Notes: a model not told the origin generated them from the letters alone. A DNA stretch of 57,320 bases from Clostridia bacterium (GCA_017416425.1 JAFQCL010000033.1:1-57320); one strand, 5' to 3'. Shown: positions 7,299 through 16,149, numbered from the stretch's first letter. A program made the numbers and translations.

Positions 7299-9611
7299 TT
7301 AGCTTTGCTTATTCAAAGCGATATCAGATATATACCTTCTTATAGAACCTATGCCCGCAAGTTTAAGCTCGCCAATAAGCAGCGTGGGCGCTTGGCGTAT
7401 CTCGTATTTAGCTGCAAGCTCCGGCCTTTCTTCGGCAAAAACCTTTACATACTCAACGCCGGCCATTGTCAGAAGCTTTTCTGTCTGTACACAATTTGGG
7501 CATGTCGTTGAGGCAAAAAGGATATTCTTGGATTCAGAGCCATCGTCAGCTACGCTGTATACCTTTCTATCAAAAAACTCCTGAGTTTTTCCTTCGTTCC
7601 AGTTCTGAACCGGCCTATAATAACCTGTTATGCGGCTATAGACCTCCGTCCGCCCTCCACAGTCCGGACACAAATATTGCTCTCCACTAATATAGCCGTG
7701 ATCGCGGCATACGGAATAGGTAGGTGAAATGGTATAATAAGGCAGCTTATAATTTTCGGCTATTTTGCGCACAAGTCCTGCGGCAGCTTTCCAATCGGGC
7801 AGCTTTTCGCCTAAAAAGGCATGAAATACCGTACCCGATGTATAGCGTGTTTGCAGATCATCTTGTATCTCCAGAGCTGCAAATATATCATCTGTATAAC
7901 CTACAGGCAAGTGTGATGAGTTCGTGTAATAGGGCGTACCATTCTCGTTTGCGGTTATGATATCGCCGAACTTCTTCTTATCATGCTTTGCAAAGCGGTA
8001 TGCTGTGGACTCTGCGGGCGTAGCCTCAAGGTTATAAAGATCACCGTAAAGCTCCTGATAGTCGCTCAACCTGTTCCGCATATGATCCAGAACCTCGCGA
8101 GCAAAACGCTGTACTCTAGCATCCGTAAGATCCGCACGAAGCCATCTTGCGTTAAGACCGGCTTCATTCATCCCAACAAGCCCGATTGTTGAAAAATGAT
8201 TGTTAAATGTACCCAAATAGCGCTTTGTATAGGGGTAAAGCCCTGCGTCAAGCAGCTTTGTAATTACGGTGCGCTTTGTTTTAAGGCTGCGCGCCGCAAT
8301 ATCCATCAAGTGGTCAAGTTTTTCATAAAATTCGCTTTCGGTCTGCGAAAGATGGGCTATCCTTGGCAAATTGATGGTCACAACGCCAACCGAGCCGGTA
8401 GATTCGCCCGAGCCAAAAAACCCGCCTGATTTTTTACGAAGCTCGCGAAGATCCAGCCTAAGCCTACAGCACATCGATCGTACATCGCTTGGCTCCATAT
8501 CCGAGTTTACATAGTTTGAAAAATAAGGGGTACCGTATTTAGCCGTCATTTCAAACAGCAGCCTGTTATTTTCGGTTTCGTCCCAATTAAAGTCACGGGT
8601 TATGGAGTAGGTAGGTATCGGATATTGGAATCCGCGTCCGTTAGCATCGCCTTCAAGCATTACATCTATGAACGCCTTATTTATCATATCCATCTCTTTT
8701 TGGCAGTCACCGTATGTAAAATCCTGCTCCTTTCCGGCAACTATGGCGGGCAAATCGGCAAGATCCGAAGGAACGGTCCAATCAAGCGTTATATTTGAAA
8801 ACGGCGCCTGAGTTCCCCAACGGCTGGGAGTATTTACGCCATATACAAAGGATTGGACGCACTGTTTTACCTCCTTTTGCGTTAGATTATCCACCCTGAC
8901 AAAAGGCGCCAGATATGTATCAAAAGATGAGAAAGCTTGCGCTCCAGCCCATTCATTCTGCATTATTCCGAGAAAATTTACCATCTGGTTGCAGAGGGTG
9001 GATAAATGTCCCGCAGGTGATGAAGTGATCTTTCCGGGAACGCCGCCAAGCCCTTCCTGTATAAGCTGTTTAAGACTCCAGCCCGCACAGTAACCCGTAA
9101 GCATGGAAAGATCGTGCAGATGTATTTCGGCATTTCGATGGGCATCAGCTATCTCTTTATCGTATATTTCGCTTAACCAGTAATTCGCTGTAATAGCGCC
9201 CGAATTTGAAAGTATAAGCCCACCCACGGAATAAGTAACAGTCGAGTTTTCTTTAACACGCCAATCATTTATCTGCAGATAGTTGTCTACTAGCTCTTTG
9301 TAGTTTAAAAGAGCGGAATTTACATTGCGAACCTTTTCACGCTGTTTACGATAAAGTATGTATGCTTTCGCAACATCCGCATAGCCTGCCTCGCTCAGCA
9401 CCTTCTCAACGCTGTCCTGAATATCCTCAACGGCAATATATCCATCCTTCACTTTGGCCGCAAAATCGGCTGTAACACGCAATGCCAGCATGTCTATTAC
9501 AGTCGCATGATACGGCGTTCCCTGCGCCTCAAAAGCTTTTGTAATTGCGGCACTTATTTTATTGATATTAAACTCAGAAGCAGAGTCATCACGCTTTCGA
9601 ACTCTATACAT
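7299..9611 (-). CDS. nrdD: anaerobic ribonucleoside-triphosphate reductase with C-terminal redoxin domain
   Basis: Class III reductase that makes dNTPs without oxygen using a glycyl radical. Residues 1-95 form an ATP-cone. The catalytic barrel follows. A zinc site CPDC (with an upstream Cys in VCRDHGY) precedes the glycyl radical loop RITGY (Gly663). Unlike most family members, about 80 residues follow: KNILFASTTCPNC starts a glutaredoxin/thioredoxin-like domain with CPNC at 704-707 and cis-Pro motif QAPTL. Total length is 770 residues, longer than standard NrdD. A good GGAGGT site precedes the start. It is co-directional with nrdG upstream and trxB 21 bp downstream. It has its own promoter overlapped by NrdR-like boxes. 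The fusion suggests a redoxin-dependent rather than formate-dependent enzyme. Confidence 0.96.
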   Translation of the reverse strand: MYRVRKRDDSASEFNINKISAAITKAFEAQGTPYHATVIDMLALRVTADFAAKVKDGYIAVEDIQDSVEKVLSEAGYADVAKAYILYRKQREKVRNVNSALLNYKELVDNYLQINDWRVKENSTVTYSVGGLILSNSGAITANYWLSEIYDKEIADAHRNAEIHLHDLSMLTGYCAGWSLKQLIQEGLGGVPGKITSSPAGHLSTLCNQMVNFLGIMQNEWAGAQAFSSFDTYLAPFVRVDNLTQKEVKQCVQSFVYGVNTPSRWGTQAPFSNITLDWTVPSDLADLPAIVAGKEQDFTYGDCQKEMDMINKAFIDVMLEGDANGRGFQYPIPTYSITRDFNWDETENNRLLFEMTAKYGTPYFSNYVNSDMEPSDVRSMCCRLRLDLRELRKKSGGFFGSGESTGSVGVVTINLPRIAHLSQTESEFYEKLDHLMDIAARSLKTKRTVITKLLDAGLYPYTKRYLGTFNNHFSTIGLVGMNEAGLNARWLRADLTDARVQRFAREVLDHMRNRLSDYQELYGDLYNLEATPAESTAYRFAKHDKKKFGDIITANENGTPYYTNSSHLPVGYTDDIFAALEIQDDLQTRYTSGTVFHAFLGEKLPDWKAAAGLVRKIAENYKLPYYTISPTYSVCRDHGYISGEQYLCPDCGGRTEVYSRITGYYRPVQNWNEGKTQEFFDRKVYSVADDGSESKNILFASTTCPNCVQTEKLLTMAGVEYVKVFAEERPELAAKYEIRQAPTLLIGELKLAGIGSIRRYISDIALNKQS

Positions 9612-9680
9612 AACAAACCTCCACGATCAAATAAAGCGGTATCCCGCATAAAAGCTCACCATGTTCATAGGTGCGCACAT

Positions 9681-9749
9681 ATACTACCATACGAAGTATT
9701 TCTTGTCAATATCTTGTGTCACATTTTTTAAATGCACTATATTTAGTAT
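9681..9749 (-). promoter_or_regulatory. nrdD promoter with paired NrdR-box-like sites
   Basis: Minus strand -35 TTGACA (9704-9709), 17 bp, -10 TAGTAT (9681-9686). Two sites resemble the NrdR box ACACWATATATWGTGT: TGTCAATATCTTGTGT at 9704-9719 (12 of 16) and GCACTATATTTAGTAT at 9734-9749 (13 of 16), 30 bp apart. The first covers the -35 hexamer; the second ends at the nrdG stop. Matches were counted by eye. Confidence 0.65.
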
Positions 9750-10438
9750 CATATGCCACGTATATCGACCATATTTACAAATGGTCGAACGACTTCCTTA
9801 CACCTTAGCAATCTATCATGCGATGGCGCGTGAAGACCCTTTTTAGGCACGAAGTCGCTATCTAAAAAAGGCTGCAAAAAATAACGCCTTGCTCCGGTGA
9901 TCCACTTTCCGATCTCTAAAAATGCCGCTTCATCATGAAATTCATCCACAACTGTAGTTCTAAATTCATAATCCAAGGCATCCCTCAGCAAAAACGCTAC
10001 GCTTTCTCGTATAGATTCTATAGAAAAAACATCAAGACCAATTGTTTTCGCATAACGATCGGGAGCATTTTTGATATCCATCGCAACATAGTCAAGTAAA
10101 CCCTCATTTACCAAAGCTTTCAGTACATCAGGTCTGCTGCCATTTGTATCCAGCTTTATCGCAAAGCCAAGTTCACGAATTTTGCGGATAAAAGGCTCTA
10201 TTTTGGGAGAAAGCAAAGGTTCTCCGCCGGTTATACACACTCCATCCAGAAGACCTCTTCGCTTTTTTAAAAAATCAAATAACTCTTCTTCGGAAACGGC
10301 AGCCTTACATTTCATATCCAGCATATTGCTGTTATGACAGAAAACGCACCTCATATTACATCCCGCCAAAAATACGGTACAGGCAACTTTCCCGGGGTAA
10401 TCTAAAAGTGTCAACCTCTGTATACCGGCAATTTTCAT
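9749..10438 (-). CDS. nrdG: anaerobic ribonucleotide reductase activating protein (radical SAM)
   Basis: Radical SAM enzyme that installs the glycyl radical on NrdD. The cluster motif CNMRCVFC places Cys27, Cys31 and Cys34 as ligands of the [4Fe-4S] cluster, and GGEP follows in ITGGEPLLS. The protein is 229 residues when started at 10438, which has GGGGAGG just upstream; an in-frame upstream ATG lacks this support. It is the first gene of the nrdG, nrdD, trxB series, with 137 bp before nrdD that hold a second promoter. The form is the longer radical SAM activase also seen next to redoxin-type NrdD enzymes. A PflA-type activase is the only real alternative and the neighbourhood argues against it. 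Confidence 0.92.
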   Translation of the reverse strand: MKIAGIQRLTLLDYPGKVACTVFLAGCNMRCVFCHNSNMLDMKCKAAVSEEELFDFLKKRRGLLDGVCITGGEPLLSPKIEPFIRKIRELGFAIKLDTNGSRPDVLKALVNEGLLDYVAMDIKNAPDRYAKTIGLDVFSIESIRESVAFLLRDALDYEFRTTVVDEFHDEAAFLEIGKWITGARRYFLQPFLDSDFVPKKGLHAPSHDRLLRCKEVVRPFVNMVDIRGI

Positions 10439-10485
10439 ACGAGCCTCCCCTACTATAAGCATTGGCATACCTCTGCCTACAAAAC

Positions 10486-10549
10486 ACTATATCACACTAC
10501 CTACACAATGTATAGAGCAAAAAGTGATTAAAACCACAATATGCAGTAT
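10486..10549 (-). promoter_or_regulatory. nrdG promoter with paired NrdR-box-like sites
   Basis: ACACAATGTATAGAGC at 10503-10518 (13 of 16) and CCACAATATGCAGTAT at 10534-10549 (12 of 16) resemble NrdR boxes and are 31 bp apart, the spacing known for paired sites. A -10 TATAGT (10486-10491) on the minus strand puts the nearer box over the -35 region (10509-10514). Confidence 0.65.
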
Positions 10550-10650
10550 ATAAATCGCTATATTTTAAAAGATATTTTACTAGCACATATTGATACGCTT
10601 TCATAAGTATATTTAGTTTATGGGAAGATTTTCACAGAGCTGGAGGACGC

Positions 10651-11103
10651 ATGGAAAATTCTGATGGTTTTTATACATTAAAAGGATACCAGGCTGAGGA
10701 GCACAGCGAGCTCACTGCTGCTATGGAGGATTATCTTGAAATGATATGCCGAATGGAAGCTCTTGACCTTGAGATCAGGATAGTTGATCTTTCAAGGCTA
10801 CTTCATGTCAAGCCCTCATCGGCAACGAAAATGGTGCAGCAGCTTAGTAATCTGGGGTATCTTCACTCAAAAAGATACGGCTATATAGAGCTTACTGATA
10901 AAGGACATACAGCCGGAAGCTACCTTTTATTTCGACATGATGTTGTAAATCGTTTTCTGTGTGCGCTGAACGGCAGCGATAATGAGCTTGAACAAGCTGA
11001 GAAAATAGAACATTTTTTAAATGCTAAAACCGTTAAAAATTTGGATCTGCTCACGGTATATCTAAAAAAAGGGGATCCGGACTTTATATCCGATCCCCAT
11101 TAA
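10651..11103 (+). CDS. DtxR/MntR-family metal-dependent repressor
   Basis: A 150-residue winged-helix repressor that binds DNA when loaded with metal. The start has GGAGGA eight bases upstream. The recognition helix lies in KPSSATKMVQQL (about 54-65). Metal ligands of the manganese sensor MntR can be matched one for one: Asp27 in MEDYLE, His96 in FRHDVV, and Glu117, Glu120 and His121 in AEKIEHF. The Cys or Met seen in iron-sensing DtxR/IdeR proteins is not there. No SH3 domain is present, again as in MntR. It is divergent from nrdG and lies some 4.7 kb from feoAB, so its target is not obvious. Its last codons overlap the antisense pheT terminator. Confidence 0.88.
   Translation: MENSDGFYTLKGYQAEEHSELTAAMEDYLEMICRMEALDLEIRIVDLSRLLHVKPSSATKMVQQLSNLGYLHSKRYGYIELTDKGHTAGSYLLFRHDVVNRFLCALNGSDNELEQAEKIEHFLNAKTVKNLDLLTVYLKKGDPDFISDPH
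11064..11098 (-). terminator. pheST terminator lying inside the 3' end of the repressor gene
   Basis: On the minus strand a hairpin GGGGATC-GGA / TCC-GGATCCCC (11098 down to 11071) is followed by TTTTTTT (11070-11064). It is about 130 bp past the pheT stop and falls within the last 13 codons of the convergent repressor gene. A second, U-poor hairpin (AGCGGTGTAAA with TTTACACTGCT, 11201-11230) touches the pheT stop. Confidence 0.8.
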
Positions 11104-11228
11104 TACTTTATATTAATCAACCATTCTTTTTTATTTGAGTCGGTTTTGTCAGCCAGCAGGCTTGAAAGGTTTTGGCGCTGTACACCAAAAAGGTACAAAC
11201 AGCGGTGTAAAGATTTGATTTTACACTG

Positions 11229-13637
11229 CTATCTCAATTTTGCGGAAAGTTTTTCCTCAAGATTTTGCAGTATCGCCTGCATGCAGCCAACTATTTCATC
11301 ATCAAGCAAAGTGTGATCCATGGCTCTTAAAGTAAAGGAATATGCCATGCTCTTTTTGCCTTCCGGTATACCTGTACCCTTGTACACATCGAATATCTGC
11401 ACATTTTCGATCATAAGCTCGGTATCCACCTCATAAATAGCGTCCACTACAGTCTGTGACAGCATATCATCATCCACGATGATCGCTATGTCACGCTTTA
11501 CAAGGGGATACCTGGGAAGAGGCTCATATGTACGCTTTGCTTCAGCAGGTTTTATAAGTAAGTCAAGCTCAAGCTCTGCGATATAAGCCTTTACAGGGAG
11601 TTCAAATGTCTTCAGCACGGAGGGATGTACAAGTCCAAGCTCGCCTACACGCTCACCACCAACATATATCTCAGCCTTCTGACCTGGTTGGAAGTAGTTT
11701 CCGCCGCCGGGAACGAATTTTACATCTCTTATATTGAGCTTCTCAAAAAGCTGCTCGATCGCACCTTTAAGCGTGAAGAAATCCTCGTCCGCTTCATAAA
11801 ACGCAATACCAAGGTGCTTATGCTGAGAAGGAAGAACCGCACGATCATAATGTACATTACCCACTTCAAAGAATCTATAATGCCCAGTACGCCTGCTATA
11901 GTTGAACGACAAGGTCTTTAGCATGCCGGGTATAAGCGTAGTGCGCATAAGGCTCTGATCCTCACCGAATGGGTTCAGGATATGCACCGTCTTACGCTTC
12001 CTATCGTTTTCGGGCAGCATGAGCGCTGATATCTCAGAAGGGCCTGTAAAATTGTAGTTATACATTTCACAGCAGCCAAGCTCCACCAGTCTATCCTTTA
12101 CGGTATCCTCAAACATAAACTCATCATGCACTCTGCCGCAGAAGGTATCTCCACGCATCAAAGTGGGCTCCACATTGTAATATCCATAAAGCCTTGCTAT
12201 TTCTTCGGCTATATCCCAATCCGCCTCTATGCCGCTCTCTATATCCACCCTATAATGCGGTACCTCTACGCGAATGACATCACCCTTCACCGAAGCATTT
12301 ATATTTATGGTGCCAAGCAGCTCGCACATATGCTCCGCTGTAATGTCAAGACTTGTTATCTGGTTTACATGCGCAACGCTAACATCGATAAAACGGGACG
12401 AAATATCTGTCATGCAAACATCTATAGTGCCGCCTATAATTCTTCCGGCATTAAGCTCATGTACAAGCTCAATGGCGCGATCAACAGCAAGCAATGCGTT
12501 ATGCGGCTCAACGCCCTTCATAAACCTTGTCGCCGCGTCTGTCGTATGGCGAAGTTTTCTTGCTGTTTTTCGTATGCTTGAGCCCTTAAATACGGCGGAT
12601 TCAAACAAAATCGCCTTTGTATGCTCCGTTATCTCAGAATTTTCGCCACCCATCACGCCTGCGATGCCGATTCCCTTTTCGGGGTCTGCTATAAGCAGCA
12701 TATCTGGGGTTACGGCTCGTTTTTGACCATCAAGCGTGGTCACAACCTCCCCCTCGTGCGCGTTTCTGACCACGATATGGCTATCCTTCACACAGGCTAC
12801 ATCAAAAGCATGCATGGGATGTCCGTATTCCACCAGAACATAATTTGTAATATCCACAATGTTATTTATAGGACGAAGACCAACGCTTCTGAGTTTCCTC
12901 TGCATCCAAAGCGGGGATGGTTCTATATTAAGATCGGTCACCATGCGAGCACAGTACCTGGTGCATAGCTCCCCGTTTTCAATCGTGACTTTCGCATAAT
13001 TATCTATATCGCCCTCTGCCAATACCTCTTTGATCACAGGCTCATTAAAGCGCTGACCAAGCGCCGCCGCAGCCTCACGGCACATTCCGATTATGCTCTG
13101 GCAATCGGCTCTGTTAGGGGTGAGCTCTATATCGAATATAACGGAATCCAGCTCAAATACCTCCTGAACGGTTTTTCCCTCGGGATGCTTTTGACTGAAT
13201 ATGAGCACTTCTTCGCTCTTCACATCCGTTACAAAGCCGGTAAGTTCGACCTCGGTAAGTCCAAGCTCATGAGCGCCGCAGAACATGCCAAAGCTCTCCA
13301 CGCCGCGAAGAACCGTATCATGTATAACAAGTCCATCCGAAAGCGTAGCGCCATCAAGCGCTACCGGAACCTGCACGCCTACCTCCACAGCCTTTGAGTT
13401 CGTGACGATCTGAAGTATCCTGCCGCTTCCTACATCGACCCGGCATACGCGCAGTTTTTTCGCATCGGGATGCGGCTCAATGGATACGACAGTACACACG
13501 ACTACGTTTTTTATACCCGGCATCTCATCTATTACCTCGGCTACCTCAAAGCCGCGCCACATGAGCTTTTCTACAAACTCATCATGGGTTACATTATAAT
13601 CTATATATTCTTTCAGCCATTTAAGCGGAAGCTTCAT
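11229..13637 (-). CDS. pheT: phenylalanine-tRNA ligase beta subunit
   Basis: The beta subunit of the (alpha-beta)2 enzyme that charges tRNA-Phe. At 802 residues it has the full bacterial length. An EMAP/tRNA-binding domain lies at about 40-155 (GIKNVVVCTVVSIEPHPDAK), then the B3/B4 editing region, the B5 domain, the inactive synthetase-like core, and the C-terminal FDX-ACB domain (PLPRYPLVKRDIAIIVDD, about 705-800) that grips the tRNA anticodon. It starts 16 bp after pheS with a GGAGGA site and is transcribed with it from the T-box promoter. A terminator lies about 130 bp downstream within the next gene. Confidence 0.98.
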   Translation of the reverse strand: MKLPLKWLKEYIDYNVTHDEFVEKLMWRGFEVAEVIDEMPGIKNVVVCTVVSIEPHPDAKKLRVCRVDVGSGRILQIVTNSKAVEVGVQVPVALDGATLSDGLVIHDTVLRGVESFGMFCGAHELGLTEVELTGFVTDVKSEEVLIFSQKHPEGKTVQEVFELDSVIFDIELTPNRADCQSIIGMCREAAAALGQRFNEPVIKEVLAEGDIDNYAKVTIENGELCTRYCARMVTDLNIEPSPLWMQRKLRSVGLRPINNIVDITNYVLVEYGHPMHAFDVACVKDSHIVVRNAHEGEVVTTLDGQKRAVTPDMLLIADPEKGIGIAGVMGGENSEITEHTKAILFESAVFKGSSIRKTARKLRHTTDAATRFMKGVEPHNALLAVDRAIELVHELNAGRIIGGTIDVCMTDISSRFIDVSVAHVNQITSLDITAEHMCELLGTININASVKGDVIRVEVPHYRVDIESGIEADWDIAEEIARLYGYYNVEPTLMRGDTFCGRVHDEFMFEDTVKDRLVELGCCEMYNYNFTGPSEISALMLPENDRKRKTVHILNPFGEDQSLMRTTLIPGMLKTLSFNYSRRTGHYRFFEVGNVHYDRAVLPSQHKHLGIAFYEADEDFFTLKGAIEQLFEKLNIRDVKFVPGGGNYFQPGQKAEIYVGGERVGELGLVHPSVLKTFELPVKAYIAELELDLLIKPAEAKRTYEPLPRYPLVKRDIAIIVDDDMLSQTVVDAIYEVDTELMIENVQIFDVYKGTGIPEGKKSMAYSFTLRAMDHTLLDDEIVGCMQAILQNLEEKLSAKLR

Positions 13638-13653
13638 AATTCCATATCCTCCT

Positions 13654-14676
13654 TTAGAACTGTGTCAAAAATCTGGCATCATTATCATACAAAAGGCGTA
13701 TATCACTAATGCCGTATTTTAGGTTCGCTACTCTGTCTACACCTACGCCAAACGCGAAAGCGCTCCATTCATTTGGATCAACGCCGCAGTTTTCAAGCTC
13801 GTGAGGATTGGTAATGCCGCAGCCCATTATCTCTATCCAGCCGGTACCCTTGCATACACGGCATCCGTTGCCTCCACATATCGTACATGACATATCCACT
13901 TCTGCCGAAGGCTCCGTAAAGGGGAAATAGCTTGGGCGCATACGCGTTTTAACATCGCTTCCAAAAACAGCTCTGATAAAGGCGTCAACCGTCCCCTTTA
14001 GATCGCCGAGAGTAATATTCTTATCCACTACCAGTCCTTCTATCTGCATAAACACAGGGCTATGGCTGGCATCCACCTCGTCCACGCGAAAAACCCTACC
14101 CGGGATAGCAACTCTAAAAGGCGGCTTCATATTAATAAGCGCACGCGCCTCACAAGGCGAGGTATGAGTCCTCAACACGACTTCATCATTTATATAAAAC
14201 GTATCCTGCATATCCCTTGCAGGATGATCCAATGGAAGGTTTAAAAGCGTGAAATTATAAACATCATGCTCGATCTCAGGACCGTCAAATGTGGTGAAGC
14301 CCATGCCTACAAGCGCGTTACGAATATCCCTATATACCTGTGTAAGAGGATGCAAGTGTCCTGCTGGGATTTTGCGCTTACCGGGCATCGTGACATCTAT
14401 CGCCTCAGTCTTAAACCTTCGCTCCTGCATTATGAACGAAAGCGCTTCGCGTTTTTTAGAAAGCGCCGTCTCAAGCTCCTGTTTGACTACATTCGCGCTC
14501 TTACCGAATTCAGCACGCTCCTGTTTTGACATCGATGCCATGCCGCGCAATATAGCCGTAAGCGCACCGCTCTTTCCAAGCGTTAAAGTGTATATTTCGT
14601 CAAGCTGCGCTTCTTCCTCTGCCATTTCAATGCGGCTAAGCGTATCCTGCCTGATCTCTTCCAGTTTTTGTAACAT
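13654..14676 (-). CDS. pheS: phenylalanine-tRNA ligase alpha subunit
   Basis: Catalytic subunit of PheRS, 340 residues. Class II motif 2 is around residues 190-215 (RTHTSPCEARAL then FRVAIPGRVFRVDE), and motif 3 is FGVGVDRVANL near residue 315. Two CxxC pairs (MSCTICGGNGCRVC) form the zinc site of some clostridial PheS proteins. The N-terminal coiled coil that reaches the tRNA is at about 1-85. The start at 14676 follows GGAGG; an apparent 52-codon extension upstream is only the T-box leader read through. Cotranscribed with pheT, 16 bp downstream. Confidence 0.97.
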   Translation of the reverse strand: MLQKLEEIRQDTLSRIEMAEEEAQLDEIYTLTLGKSGALTAILRGMASMSKQERAEFGKSANVVKQELETALSKKREALSFIMQERRFKTEAIDVTMPGKRKIPAGHLHPLTQVYRDIRNALVGMGFTTFDGPEIEHDVYNFTLLNLPLDHPARDMQDTFYINDEVVLRTHTSPCEARALINMKPPFRVAIPGRVFRVDEVDASHSPVFMQIEGLVVDKNITLGDLKGTVDAFIRAVFGSDVKTRMRPSYFPFTEPSAEVDMSCTICGGNGCRVCKGTGWIEIMGCGITNPHELENCGVDPNEWSAFAFGVGVDRVANLKYGISDIRLLYDNDARFLTQF

Positions 14677-14686
14677 AAAATTACCT

Positions 14687-14959
14687 CCAAAAATAAATAA
14701 AGCGCATACATCCCAAAGGGACGAGTGCGCTTTCTCTCGTGGTACCACCCTTATTCGCATGAAACATGCATAATTAAACATTTCATGCCTCTTTCGCTGT
14801 AACGGGCTTTCCCGGCAGCAGCTACACAGCAAAACGCCTTCACCACCGCAGCTCCGGGGTGAAACAATAACGGTTCTTCGCCTGATAAGCTTTCAGCAGA
14901 TGCTTATCTCTCTTATTAAGGCTTATAAATCCGTCCATCCCCATCTTTGCAGATAAATT
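14687..14959 (-). ncRNA. T-box riboswitch (tRNA-Phe sensing) of pheST
   Basis: On the minus strand, the T-box core GGGTGGTACCACGAG (about 14737-14751) sits in an antiterminator that competes with a terminator: AAAGCGCA...TGCGCTTT with an inner CGTCCC/GGGATG stem (14699-14733), then ATTTATTTTT. Upstream, an AGAGA-type motif and a stem I region are present. TTC at 14861-14863, followed by A, is a candidate specifier codon for phenylalanine. Uncharged tRNA-Phe would stabilise the antiterminator and switch pheST on. The core is certain; the specifier position is tentative. Confidence 0.93.
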
Positions 14960-14965
14960 TCTTAA

Positions 14966-14994
14966 ACTTTATCACATTTAGTTTATCCCTTCAA
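14966..14994 (-). promoter_or_regulatory. pheST promoter
   Basis: Minus strand -35 TTGAAG (14989-14994), 17 bp spacer, -10 TAAAGT (14966-14971), placing the start at the head of the T-box leader. Confidence 0.55.
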
Positions 14995-15026
14995 GGGCAA
15001 TTTGTTAATATATTTTGCACGAGAAT

Positions 15027-15911
15027 TTATCGCATGAGCTCATCCCTGTGCTTTGCAAAATAAACAACGGCAAGCGTACCCGGTCCGCAGTGCGATCCGA
15101 TGACGGGTCCGACCCAGCGCAGTATAGCATCCTTCGGCTTTATTTCTTCCATTATCATATCACGAAGCTTCAATGCCTCGTCCTCACAATCGGCATGCAG
15201 TATATATATTTCCTGGTCTTCAGGGTTTAAAATGGTGTTTTTGCATTTATCGATCATGTACTTTACGGCTTTACGACGACCCTTTACTTTTGCTATCGGC
15301 TGCAAAAATCCGTCCGGTGTTATGGTTATTATGGGCTTCAATTGAAGCGCGGTACCCATAAACGCGGCAAAATTTGTGATCCTTCCGCCTCGCCTTAAGT
15401 ACTCGAGATTATCCACCACAAACAGGGCGCATGCCGACAATTTATGGGTCTCGACCCAAGTCTTTACATCATCAAGACTAAGGCCGCTATTTCTCATTTC
15501 AAGCGCCTTACCTACTATTATTCCAAGTGGCATGGATATGGCAAGCGTATCGATTATCTCTATCCTCCGCTCCGGATATTTTAAAAGCAGTTCATCCCTT
15601 GCGATGAGTTCATTATTAAACGTACCCGAAAGCTTTGACGAGAACGCTATATGCAGTATGTCATACCCTTTTTTAAGATATGGTTCAAAATATTCTACGA
15701 TCTCATGAGGATTGCGCTGAGCTGTGGTCACAACAGCTCCCTCCCTCATTCGATTAAAAAAGCCCGGTATATCAGTTTCTCGCCCAAGATCATAAAAGCG
15801 TTCCACATCGTCTATCGTATAGGGCATACGAAGAACGCCAAAATCATTTTGATCCTCCCATTCAAAAGGTATTTCTGAATTCGACTCAGTTGTTATAATA
15901 TATTTACTCAT
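15027..15911 (-). CDS. DegV family fatty-acid-binding protein
   Basis: A 294-residue DegV-family protein. Members bind a fatty acid between two domains and, as FakB proteins, present it to the kinase FakA for phospholipid synthesis. The N-terminal strand IITTESNSEIP, the SGTFNNEL segment (family pattern SGTYQSA), the region DTLAISMPLGIIV and the C-terminal VGPVIGSHCGPGTLAVVYF are all family landmarks. No FakA is in the window. The start at 15911 follows GGAAGGAC; an upstream in-frame start adds 16 unlikely residues. It is a single gene, separate from pheST downstream. Whether it acts in lipid uptake is an inference from the family. Confidence 0.9.
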   Translation of the reverse strand: MSKYIITTESNSEIPFEWEDQNDFGVLRMPYTIDDVERFYDLGRETDIPGFFNRMREGAVVTTAQRNPHEIVEYFEPYLKKGYDILHIAFSSKLSGTFNNELIARDELLLKYPERRIEIIDTLAISMPLGIIVGKALEMRNSGLSLDDVKTWVETHKLSACALFVVDNLEYLRRGGRITNFAAFMGTALQLKPIITITPDGFLQPIAKVKGRRKAVKYMIDKCKNTILNPEDQEIYILHADCEDEALKLRDMIMEEIKPKDAILRWVGPVIGSHCGPGTLAVVYFAKHRDELMR

Positions 15912-16106
15912 AGTCCTTCCTTTTCTAGCATCTGTCTGTAAAAAACTACAGACCCGCAATCAATTGGTTTTCCGACACTACTATTCATATTGAAACAGCG
16001 ACCGCATTATTAATGCATAACCTGTTTATAAGAATATCATATTATATGAATTTTTGCAACAACTCATCGAAATTATGACTGGAAGTATCTAAACTTTTTA
16101 CACCAT

Positions 16107-16149
16107 ACGTAGTAAAATAAATAAGGTGGAACAAATAAAGCACCACCTT
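16107..16149 (-). terminator. terminator of the aromatic fermentation operon
   Basis: Minus strand stem AAGGTGG/CCACCTT (16143-16149 with 16123-16129) followed by ATTTATTTTAC, starting 10 bp past the last gene of the hisC-iorAB-acd operon. Confidence 0.85.

Noticed and set aside
12274..12726. Long open frames on the plus strand opposite pheT, iorA, acdAB, ahcY and others
   Set aside because: They mirror the codon pattern of firm genes on the other strand, have no ribosome sites and resemble no protein family.
14677..14832. A 52-residue N-terminal extension of PheS
   Set aside because: The stretch is the T-box antiterminator and terminator; a strong ribosome site lies before the ATG at 14676, which gives the normal PheS start.
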